Origin: Phycomyces nitens
Taxonomy: Eukaryota > Mucoromycota > Mucoromycetes > Mucorales > Phycomycetaceae
Direction of reading: 5' to 3'
Assembly (NCBI GenBank): GCA_022702545.1
Contig: JAHRBC010000004.1
Coordinates: 6,044,001 to 6,108,000 of the forward strand
DNA length: 64,000 nt
The position numbers and the translations under genes are program-made. The notes beneath the pieces are model-generated. The model did no database searches and was not told the origin of the DNA. It worked only from the letters and a program-made list of their open reading frames with translations. Below are positions 50,561 to 60,076 of the stretch, piece after piece. Within the stretch, counting starts at the first letter, position 1. Each line of letters opens with the position of its first letter.

Positions 50561-52974
50561 ATGTCTTCCAAGCCTTCTTCTTCTCGCCCTATTATTGACC
50601 GCATCAATAATGCTACTCGTGAAGCCGCAGTTGTTACTCTTGCTCTATCCACAAGAGAGAGTGAACGTCCTATCAATAACAGAAAGGCTTATTTGAGCAA
50701 ACAGAGACTCTTTGAGGTATGTTATAAAAGCTTTGATATTCTCCTGTTATTAATTCTTTAAAAATATAGGATTTCTGTTTATCAAACAACTATGAGAATG
50801 GGTGCCTTGTCACGGAGACCAAGCTTCTCAGATTCTTGGATGAAGTTGTTGTCCCCCGAGGAAATCTCAAAAAAGGTCCAAACCCTGATGGAACAGTCCA
50901 GAAGCTTAAGATGGAGACTATTCTGCGGTATATCAAGGCAGTAGTGGATCTCCATGCGTCTCAAGCATCAAGAAACTTGTCAAGTGAGCCAAGCGTACGT
51001 GGAAAAGCATTGCAGGCATGGCTGAAATCCAGACAATATGGTGAAAGACAAAGACATCGCCAAAGCTACCGGAATCGTGCTCTCCATAGCGCTCAGGATG
51101 GTTACTCCCCAGATGAATTTATCAAAGTATCAATGTACTATTTCAACAAAGGAAAAGAAAATTCCTTCAGGGACCGCATGGTGTTTCTTTTGCAGCATAT
51201 GATGCTACTTCGTAGAGAAACCACTCGTGATATGGATTTAGCCGATCTTTTTCCTCTGGAGTTTAAGGACGAAGGTTTCTCTGAATGTCCTGTCTTGGTC
51301 GTGCGTATTGACCACGGAAAAACAACAAAGTTTGGAACAGTCCAATACGCAGGAACAATCAGACATTGTGGTGTACACACAACAGTTGAGTGAAATACAG
51401 ACTCCACAACCGATCTCCGGTTACTACTTGCTAATGACCATGGCAAGTTAAAATCTCAGGAACACTTACACATTAGGCACACATAAACTCCACACTGCTA
51501 CAGTGATAACCAACCATTACACGACGGTAACTTTAATTACCAGGGAATTTGAATAATAGTATATAAGCAATCATAATATTCTTTCTTCAATAAATAACAC
51601 TCTCACAGTATTCTTATTTCCCTTAAAAGATACTAACAAACCATATACCTCAGACATCGTGATTATCGGGTGTGTGCTTTTGGGGCTTTGACCATGTACT
51701 TTTTCTACCGCTGGCATATCATGAATGAGGAGTTTCCTAATTTCCGGAACAACAAGGATTGGTACGATCTGAAGGTTACCAAGAGTGTCCAGCGCAACAA
51801 GCAGATGACCTACAATACCCAATTGAACACAACAAACAGGGTGTTCAAAGCCTGCAATATCAGTAGCAGCAAGAAACCCCATGCAGGTTGTGGCAGTGGC
51901 CCACGCCATACTGAGATTGATGGTGCAACAGAAGACCAATTGCAGAGGCATGGACGCTGGAATATACAAAGCATGGAGACCTGCTACTTGGCTCCTCTTC
52001 CACGGAGATCGATCCGTATAATCAATGGCTTTTCAGAAGAGAAGGGACAATTTTAGATCCCTCGAGGAAACGTGTGCCCGTCCCAAAGTCTACAGAAGAA
52101 GGTGTTCCCTCAGGTGGATGAACTGCTCGAGAAAATTGCCGAAGGAATAGTTTGCGAAAACTCAATCTCTGCGCAAGCGTTCTTGAAGCTTTTGAAGACA
52201 ATGCGCAAGATAATTTTGCAAGATACAGTGATGTTTCGGGCTGAGCATCGAACCAATCCAGTTTTCAACAATACCTTGTTTCGCGATTCCGAGTTCCTTG
52301 CCTTCGAGAGTGCAATGAATGCTGCATGCCAGGCCGCTGTAGAACCAGTAGATATACAGATCCAAAGGGCTATGCCCTTGGTTTCGCGCCAACTTCAGAG
52401 CCTAAATGCAAAGATTGATAGCAACCAGGCTATTATGCAGAGTGGTTTTTCGCAACAGCATGGTTCCCAGCCTAGTGAATGCCACAATTGCCGGCCAGTA
52501 ATTGACTTGCGTGAGGACATTAGGCAGCTACGAGAAGCTTGCTACTTCTTTGGTTCCGGGAATAGGCTTCATCCTTACCAGCAGCCCCCACCCGCTTACG
52601 GCAATACACAGACACAACCAGCTGAGGTGACATACTCCCTTAGCAGGGATATTCATTCGGTGCCAGACCTTTGGCAAGAGTAGTCTGTTGGGCTGCGCCC
52701 TGGTGTTCCGTCGATTATGGAACTAAACCGAACAAAAGGGTCCTCTTGGCGAAGAGATGTGAAAGATAATACCATAATATTTTGTTTTGCTTTTCTTTAC
52801 TAATACTTTATATAGAACGACAGTTATACTCTCGGCGACTGATCATAATCAATCGAATTTTTGATGTTCAGAAGGAGACGGGCATTACGATAAAGGAAGC
52901 TGTAGAACTTGTTGAGAAACAGCGAGTTGAAAAGGGCTGGTCCCTAAGTACACTAACAATTGAATTAAAAAAAT
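50561..52974 (+). pseudogene. Decayed Crypton: tyrosine recombinase with GCR1_C tail
   Basis: Exon 1 (50561-50716, donor GTATGT) and exon 2 (from 50770) read in phase. The recombinase core is visible: LVTETKLLRFLDEVVVPRG, LLQHMMLLRRETTRD, IDHGKTTKFG, KKPHAGCGSG, GRWNIQSMETCYLAPLPR. After an insertion at about 51381-51671 the frame resumes at 51670 and runs through one stop at 52054 to 52681. A final exon from about 52839 encodes a GCR1_C-like DNA-binding end (RQLYSRRLIIINRIFD) to a stop at 52974, followed by AATAAA. The catalytic Arg of the HAGR-type motif is Cys (TGT). A Trp is replaced by TAG at 52681, and the last donor reads ATAATA. Cryptons insert by site-specific recombination; this copy is dead. 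Confidence 0.85.
51381..51671 (+). mobile_element. LTR-like insertion inside the Crypton
   Basis: About 290 bp interrupt the recombinase between the VH(T) and CAFGAL segments, which are contiguous in the family. The insert has a TATA-like TATATAAG at 51560-51567 and an AATAAA at 51589-51594, the spacing expected of promoter and poly(A) signals in a solo LTR. I could not define TG...CA termini or a target-site duplication with confidence, so another insertion type is possible. Confidence 0.4.
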
Positions 52975-54443
52975 AATAAAGTCTCCTGTTTCAATTGTTC
53001 CAATTTTATTTTATTTTGCTTGTCCGGTGTTTGGTATTTCATCTTACTCGCAAAAGTCACATTTAAGCACCATGATGGAATTGTGACAGCGCCAGATCAT
53101 ACCCAAGATACCAAAAGAGTATTTGGAGAGTTTAATCTCAAGTATGCCAAGAAGATGTCGAGCTGGCATTGATGCCAATGGTAATACTATCCAGTATTAA
53201 AAAGAGGTTTGTTAAGAGTTATAAAAGTAAAATGTTCAACAAGTATTCTGTAGTAATATAGGCTTTGTAAATAGTATCTTTGATATGAATTTTCAAATAT
53301 GAAAAACACAAACCTTTTCAAAAATATGGGGAAACTGAAGATTGAGGTGCTACTTTCTTATGCTCACTGTAAAAGTTCCCAATCCAAAATTACCCCAAGT
53401 AAATGATTTACGTGCAGTCTCACACCACCACAGACTATAATTGATTTAAAATTTACAAAATATAGTTCACAATACATTCTCTTTTTTACAGCAATTTATT
53501 CATTTAAATCACACCATATATTAATAAAACAACAGCAAAGTTATTGGGAAAAAGAAAAAGAGTTGGTCTTGTGAATAAAGACTTGCCGTACTTTATTGCG
53601 TTTTTAATGAAAAGTTTCATTTTTTCATACCACCACACAAATTCAAACCAGAATAAAAATGGTAGCTATGTATCCATTCCGCTCACACACACACTATAGA
53701 CTATCGTTAATCTCAACAAAGTTTGGTATCTTCAAACTAAATGCTCATTTCAATAATCAAAGTAACTCTTGAAACTTACAAGACCTTTCTAGGGTACTAA
53801 AACTACCTTTTCAAAAAAGAGAGAATTAAATGCGAATTTATGAACTATCCTTGTTTTCAATTGCAAGCTAATGAGAAGAAACGAACTAAAATCAGAATAA
53901 ACGGTAGGTATTTTATTATAATCTTTATAATTGCTAGTCATATTGCCATAGTTTACTATGTAACAATATATCCTACGGAGGGTCTCTCTTGGTTTCAAAG
54001 CAACAAGCTTCTACTCACAGGAATAACCACGAGAAGGTGGAAACCATATATTCCCGCCCCCCAGACCTCAAAATTGTAACTCTACCAAGTTCGCGCCAAA
54101 GTACAGCATCGCAGCAGCTTTGTCTTCGGGCTATGTCGCTGCTCAGTCTTCCAGCACTGTCAAGGGTCGGTCTTCAGCTAAGCTCAATGTTGGTCCTTTA
54201 GCGCAGTTCAATGCAAGTCTTCTTTCTTTGTCCAATCCAAGTCTTCTGCGTCACTCAGTCCAAAGTCTTTTTGCCTTGCTTAATCTTTGCTCGCTTTCTT
54301 TGCCCAATTTCAATTTCTTTGTTCATTCGGTACTTGTCTTTTTACTTTGTTCGTGTTCATTGTCAAATTTTAACGGATTCCGTACATTCAATTTTTTTTG
54401 AATGGTCGATAATTTGGAAACCAAGCCTCACAAGCGCCCTAGA

Positions 54444-54712
54444 GGAAAGAACATCTACTCATATGCTTGCAACTCCCCTTAGGGCTATCTGTCCTACAGG
54501 CATAAGGTACGTCTTCCCTGATTCTTACCATATAGCAACATATGACTTTGTATATTTCCTTCTTAAGGGCCCGTTTTATTGGGCTATTCCAAAAGATGAA
54601 AATATACTAAAGGCATACAATGCTATATAGGATACAGCAAAAGAAATACCTTATGCCTGTAGGACAGATAGCCCTAAGGGGAGTTGCAAGCATATGAGTT
54701 GGTGTTCTTTCC
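54444..54712. repeat. Inverted repeat with 66-bp arms (MITE-like hairpin)
   Basis: Arms at 54444-54509 and 54647-54712 are reverse complements with 64 of 66 matching bases, starting GGAAAGAACA and ending CATAAGGTA towards the loop. The loop is 137 bp. Transcription through it would give a long hairpin RNA. No transposase is nearby and no target-site duplication is seen outside the arms. Confidence 0.9.
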
Positions 54713-55019
54713 TGAAGGACTCCTGTGGACCATCGTCTTTCATTATGTCATCTTTAACATTTTGGACATCTAGAGAAAGATAACACATATATTAGTACAT
54801 GTTCTTCATCACAAATCACAAGAGATCAATAGGTACTTACAGTTCAAATTGTATAAAGGATGCTACCACCACTTTAACCACCGAAGGCGTCTTTCGAGAG
54901 ATCTTCCTTCTTGCGGAGGGCGCCTTTTTTTAGCACTCCTCCTTTTTTTTGATCGTTTGAAATTTTCATTGCAATTCTTCTTTGAATTAAACGCATAATC
55001 GGATTTGTAAGGAACGGCA

Positions 55020-55300
55020 TTGATCTTGTCATCAAACTCGGGAAGTAAACTTGGAATCAAACTCGGAAATCCAACTTGGTACTGAACTCGACTTCGAACT
55101 TGGCATTGAACTCAGAAATCCAACTCGACATTGAACTTTGCTTACAGACCAGACACTGAACTGTGCTTTGCAATACACTAATATTGCTATATGCCTTGCC
55201 TTGAGCCATACATTGGACTTTACACCAAACATAGCACTGGACTTTGCATTAAACTTTGCATTGGACTTGGTGTTGAACTTGGCAGATATACAATTGGTTG
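55020..55300. repeat. Degenerate 12-bp minisatellite
   Basis: Units of the form ACTTTGCATTGA / ACTTGGTGTTGA recur with substitutions, clearest at 55235-55290. A similar array in the opposite orientation, with CAAGTCTTCT about every 24 bp, lies at about 54140-54400, so the two arrays flank the hairpin. Confidence 0.65.
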
Positions 55301-55310
55301 GATCAGTCGC

Positions 55311-55690
55311 CTGTAATCATATTGATGGTGAGCATTCATACTTTTTTGAGTCAATATCTTAACCTTACCTTGAATGTGGGACTCTGACCATGGTCTGGAT
55401 TCCGTCTTTTGGAATCGGCTTTGGAGTGGGTCTATACTCTTCCTTGCTTTCAGTCATCTATAATAATTTGACAGTGAGCATTCATGATTGTTTAGAGCAA
55501 GCATTTTGACTTTACCTTGACTGTGGGACTCTGCTCATGGCTTGGATTCCACCTTTTGGAATCGACTTGGCAGTGGATCTATGCCCTTCCTTAATTTCAG
55601 TCATCTGTAATCATATTGACAGTGAGTATTCATGATTAGTTAGAGTCAGGAGTTTAACTTTACCTTGACTGTGGGACTCTGCCCATGGAT
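55311..55690. repeat. Tandem repeat of 147-bp units, about 2.5 copies
   Basis: Copies begin at 55311, 55458 and 55605 with a TGTAATCATATTGA-like start; the third is cut at about 55690. Each contains GGGACTCTG-CCATGG and TTTTGGAATCG segments. On the minus strand each full copy offers an 89-nt open block starting ATGACTGAA and ending TCAAG before GTAAGG/GTAAAG, preceded by TATAG or ACAG, so it mimics an exon; 89 is not a multiple of three. Confidence 0.8.
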
Positions 55691-58321
55691 CCTAGGATTT
55701 GCCAGCCGTATTTTTCGGATATACGTGACCGGGAGATCCAGGACAACCAGGAGGGCCAAGAGGACCAGGAAGACCAACAGCACCACCAACAGAAATTATT
55801 GGGTCACCAGCAGGGGGAAGAGGGAACCATCAACAGAAACCATGTGCCACTCGAGCGATGTGTCCACCACAATGGGCTTGACAATCAACAGCAGGCGGAT
55901 GACCAGACTTGGTTGAACCAAGGCCCTATACAGGCACAAAGGCACTGTAAGTCTTTGGGCGAGAGAAGTACGACTAGCGTACTCAACGGCCTGCCGTTAG
56001 CAAGAACCATTCTTCACTCTCACTGGCATCCTCCAGATGGTGTCCTCTTGTGGTACATAGGCCGGAATAAGGAAACTAAAAACCACTTATGTAGTTAGTA
56101 TCCATCATAGCATAAAATACAAATTGCACAAATACTTATCTTATAAACTCTGGTTGGTCCTGTACCAATCATATGAATTCGAGGACTACCATTTAGTGCT
56201 GTATCGCTGCTTGGGTTCACACTGTTCTGTTGGAAGTTCCCTCGTAGGCTGCTGGTAACCTGTAAATATTCTGTCAGTGGCACAAGATGGTCTTCATATG
56301 AATCTGGTCCTCCTTAATTCCTGGCGTCCTGTTCTATGATCGTTCCGATTTACCCAGTCGAGACTCTTGTTGTGCTTTGACCCAGCCCAGCGAGATGGCG
56401 AGACTCTGGGCTGTGTCTCCTGGATCTTGGTTTGGTTTGGATTTCGTTGTACATGAATTCTTGGATTCTTGAAATATCAATGACTGGGTGTTTTTTACTT
56501 GGTTTGAAAGTGCATGGATCTTTTTGGTTTTTGCTGAATCATACAGATTGATTTGCTTGACATGTTTGGGACGGTCTTTGTCTGAGATCAGTCTGATGTT
56601 GGCAAGTTTTTCGACTGATCCCATCCGAGCACGCTTGGATTCGATGACTTGCTTAGCTTGATTTCTTGAAGATGTGTCTGATGGGATACTTGCCTCCAAA
56701 TCTACTTTGAGTAATCACTTTGTTGACATGATTACTCGATATTGCCGCCTTCCTGAAACAGTCGGATACGTGACGCCTGCAGCACTCCCTAGTGATCGCC
56801 ATCTCAGTGGTTGTGCTTGCTAGAGTATACAGCGTGTACTTGCTGTAAACTCATAGCAATTCTTCGGCGCCAGAATCACGACTGTCTTAATCGTATTGTC
56901 TAAAGTAGTCAATCCTTTGGTCCCAAGCTTTTTCAAGCCGATTGACAACTCAGCACCTTCAGGAACCACTAGCTTGAGCTGACGATCTCGTAAGAGAGAC
57001 TTGATATACTCTCAATCTTGAATTCACCCATGGAATAACTGAGATCCGCACAAGACTAGCAAAAGGCAGACCACGTCTCTTTTTGGGAAGACCGGAAAGC
57101 CAGAACCATTCGGCTTCAACAAATACGACCGAGAGACATCCCACTAAAGGATGTCCCTACTCCAGGGTTCGATCAAAGGTAGACACTGAAGAGATATAAA
57201 CCAAATCCAACTGATAAACCAAAAAGACCCAAATGACAAGGCACAAGGCCCAATCATCTGAGCCCAATTATTTAATACAATCAAATCTAGAGTCTCGACA
57301 GCCCAAATTCTGGATATTCCAAGTTCAGATTACCGTAATCCAAACCCTCAGTTAACCAAGTAGTGTACTCAGTCGCCCAAGAGCCAAGACCTAGAAGACC
57401 CAACTCAGGATCCAAGAAAATGGGAACCAAATAGCTGATGGCCTGTACCAAAGAAAGAAACCGTAGTCCCAAGAGCCTGAACAGAACTTGGGAAGGGAAC
57501 TCGTCAAAGAACCACCAACAAAAGTAACTAGAATAAATTGATATTAGTATACGGCCAAATATTTCCAAGTCAAAAACCATAAAAAACAAATTCTTACCTT
57601 TGAGAGAACCGGATCATCGCTACCACAACTTTCGAATATATACTGATGGCAACTATTGGCAAGCGTGAGAGACCACAACTCAGCCTTCACCTCAGCATAC
57701 ATCAATGTAGACAACTCCACGTCTACTTTCTCTTTACTATCTAAGAGGTCTATGGATTCAGAGCTATGCAAGCATGCAGACTTTTGATTGATATCAATTG
57801 AAATCAATTCTTTTGTCTTTTTGAATCGTCAATATCCAAGACATTAAACTCAGAACCAAACAAGCAGGCGGCACATGGTGTCGGCCTAAAAAGAGACCGA
57901 TGAACCAAACCTTTGATTCTGCGAGCAATTGGAACCAAACGTAGAGAGGCATCCTCTATGATGATACTTGAAATCATTCAGAGGGTAACCGCTGTCCTGC
58001 AGTAGTTCTTCCGCGGTAGTTGCTTTGGAGTCTCCACTGAGGATGGAGCAACCACACTGTAGTCCCAGGAACCACAGAAGACTCGGATGTACTTTGGGGC
58101 AGAGAGGAGACTCTGTACAATCCAGGGATCTTTGACACATTAGATCATGTAGTATTTTCACCCATTTTAGCTTGCTGTAGGACACAAGCTATGTCCCGGT
58201 TGGTAGTGTGTTTCTTCCCAGGTTAGGAGGAGCAACCATCACCACGGTCAGAAAACACATGCTACTGGCAATGTAGATCCTTCGGGACAACAGGAATCTA
58301 CAATTGCACGGAGCAATCGTC

Positions 58322-60076
58322 TTAGCAGAAGTCAAGGTTGCCCTCGACTCCTGGATCTGCCTCGACGTCGTCCTCGTCCTCGTCATCCGTCAGAAGATCT
58401 GCAAGCAGACCATCACAGGATGCGACAAGATCCTGGTAGGTGACCACATGATCTTGGCCTTCGTCGTCCTCTTCGTCGTCATCCGTCAAAAGATCTGCAA
58501 GCAGACCATCACAGGACGCTAAAAGATCCTGGCAGGTAACCACAGGATCCTGGCCTTCGTCGTCCTCGTCGTCGTCATCCGTCAGAAGATCTGCAAGCAG
58601 ACCATCGCAGGATGCGACAAGATCCTGGTAGGTAACCACAGGATCCTGGCCTTCATCATCATCATTGTCGTCATCGTATTCGTCATCTTGGATATCTTCG
58701 ACAACTTCAACAACTTCAACAACTTCGGCATCGACATCGTGAATATATTGACATGGACCAGTTGTGGAGAAACCGGCACCGATGACATCGTCATATTCGA
58801 TGCATTCCATTTCAAAAGGCTCTGCTTCTGAGATCACGCTCATGTCGCAATCAAAGCCATCGTCATCAAAATCAGTGTCCATCTGCTCCATGTGAGCTCC
58901 AGGACTGGACTCGATATCCATGCTTTCTCCTTGTTCGAAGACAAAGAGATCGCCAACTGATTCGGTACACTGGGGCACTAAATCAAACTCGGCAGTGTTT
59001 CCACCACCAAAGAAAGAAATAGCACCCGAAGCTACTTCTTCTCCAACGACACCAACCTGTTGGACAGTGATAGGATAGATATCCACAAACGGGACATCAT
59101 CCACGACGGACATCTGATCACTATACAAGTGATCACTCACATCGTCGATTGAAAGGGACTCAAAGAGAGACGCCAGATCGACAATCTCATCTTCGGTCAT
59201 TTTCTGCTCAAAAGCAGAAAGCTCATCAACCGACATGTAGCTATACCAGCTTGCATCCACTGTATCTTCTCCAAAGGAAGAAGGCAAACTGGGACACACG
59301 TCGCTCTCAAAAGAGAGGACACTGGCTTCGCAAGAAGCATCGCTATGCTCATCCTCATGGCCAATGGTAAAAACCAAGCCAGAGGAGCTCGCAATAGGCT
59401 CAGGAAGACTAGTCTCAGATGAGACTACGTCTCCAAACATTTCTTGCATCGACGCGTCGTCTTTGGTTTCCCAAAGGAACGCACGATCCAAACGGTTGGC
59501 CTCCCTTTCTCTTTCGATAAAGGTTAGCCATGGGCCTTGACTCACCAAGTCATCTTGACGTACTGGAGTGCACGCCATTCGACCCTTTGTGGCCCGTCCG
59601 TTGTCTCCAAGTCTCCCCAAGACTTGGCGACAGCAAGCGTCGTTCTGAAGGTGTCCGACAGCAGGAAAACGGCGAAGTTCAGCAAAACAGGTGTCCTGGG
59701 TCTCAAGAGACGCGCAAGAACGCGGATAGTCCCGCGGGAGACCTTGTTGAGAGTCGCTAAAGGCAACTGCAAAAGGTACTCCCACCCATGGTGCATAGGT
59801 TGGTTCAAATATACCTCCACTGTTTAGACCAGTACTAATGTCCGTCATGTTTCCATCACCGTGAACAGATTCAACTGAGTCCCCTTCATCGTTGGAATGC
59901 ACACGAAAAGCGATAGAGTCCATATAGCGGGCAGAGTGACGGGAGGGCGGACGGTCAAGTACAAGCAAGGTACTGAGGAGCGGACAGGTAAAGGACACTA
60001 CTATGAATAGTAGGTCAAGGAATGCAGTGGCAAGACGGAGTGTCTGCGAGGCAAGGTGGATAGCGGTAGAAGTCAT
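58322..60076 (-). CDS. Acidic protein with a membrane-like N-terminus and three 32-residue repeats, function unknown
   Basis: A single long frame gives 584 residues from Met 60076. An earlier in-frame Met at 60205 lies upstream of a TATA-like TTATAAAAAC at about 60150-60160, so it is probably not transcribed; Met 60076 (MTSTAIHLAS) is preferred. A hydrophobic stretch (FLDLLFIVVSFTCPLLSTLLVL) at about 20-42 could be a signal anchor. The body is acidic and Ser-rich. The C-terminus carries three tandem copies of a 32-residue unit built on VVTYQDLVASCDGLLADLLTDD, encoded by exactly 96-bp DNA repeats from 58381 to 58668, plus Asp/Glu tracts. No domain is recognised. Absence of introns is unusual for this window. 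Confidence 0.68.
   Translation of the reverse strand: MTSTAIHLASQTLRLATAFLDLLFIVVSFTCPLLSTLLVLDRPPSRHSARYMDSIAFRVHSNDEGDSVESVHGDGNMTDISTGLNSGGIFEPTYAPWVGVPFAVAFSDSQQGLPRDYPRSCASLETQDTCFAELRRFPAVGHLQNDACCRQVLGRLGDNGRATKGRMACTPVRQDDLVSQGPWLTFIEREREANRLDRAFLWETKDDASMQEMFGDVVSSETSLPEPIASSSGLVFTIGHEDEHSDASCEASVLSFESDVCPSLPSSFGEDTVDASWYSYMSVDELSAFEQKMTEDEIVDLASLFESLSIDDVSDHLYSDQMSVVDDVPFVDIYPITVQQVGVVGEEVASGAISFFGGGNTAEFDLVPQCTESVGDLFVFEQGESMDIESSPGAHMEQMDTDFDDDGFDCDMSVISEAEPFEMECIEYDDVIGAGFSTTGPCQYIHDVDAEVVEVVEVVEDIQDDEYDDDNDDDEGQDPVVTYQDLVASCDGLLADLLTDDDDEDDEGQDPVVTCQDLLASCDGLLADLLTDDDEEDDEGQDHVVTYQDLVASCDGLLADLLTDDEDEDDVEADPGVEGNLDFC
58381..58668 (-). repeat. Three tandem 96-bp coding repeats
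   Basis: Copies start at 58381, 58477 and 58573 (CGTCATCCGTCA on the plus strand) with only a few substitutions each and an exact 96-bp period, keeping the reading frame. Confidence 0.88.

Larger units (their letters stand above)
52975..58321. other. Repeat-rich region with unrecognised coding-like blocks
   Basis: Holds the hairpin at 54444-54712, degenerate 12/24-bp repeats at about 54140-54400 and 55020-55300, the 147-bp tandem repeat at 55311-55690 and short Gly/Pro-rich frames at 55715-55775. Readable blocks include minus 56334-56699 (Lys/Ser-rich, 121 codons), minus 57598-57807 (ends at a GTAAGA donor) and plus 57038-57170. None joins into a convincing gene and none is a recognised family. 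Confidence 0.5.

Noticed and set aside
54863..55060. Minus-strand frame with a basic KKRRSAKKRR tract as a small nuclear protein
   Set aside because: It runs into the minisatellite, has no credible start or splice context and no family match.
58381..58668. Repeat array considered as CRISPR
   Set aside because: Contiguous coding repeats without spacers, in a eukaryotic genome.
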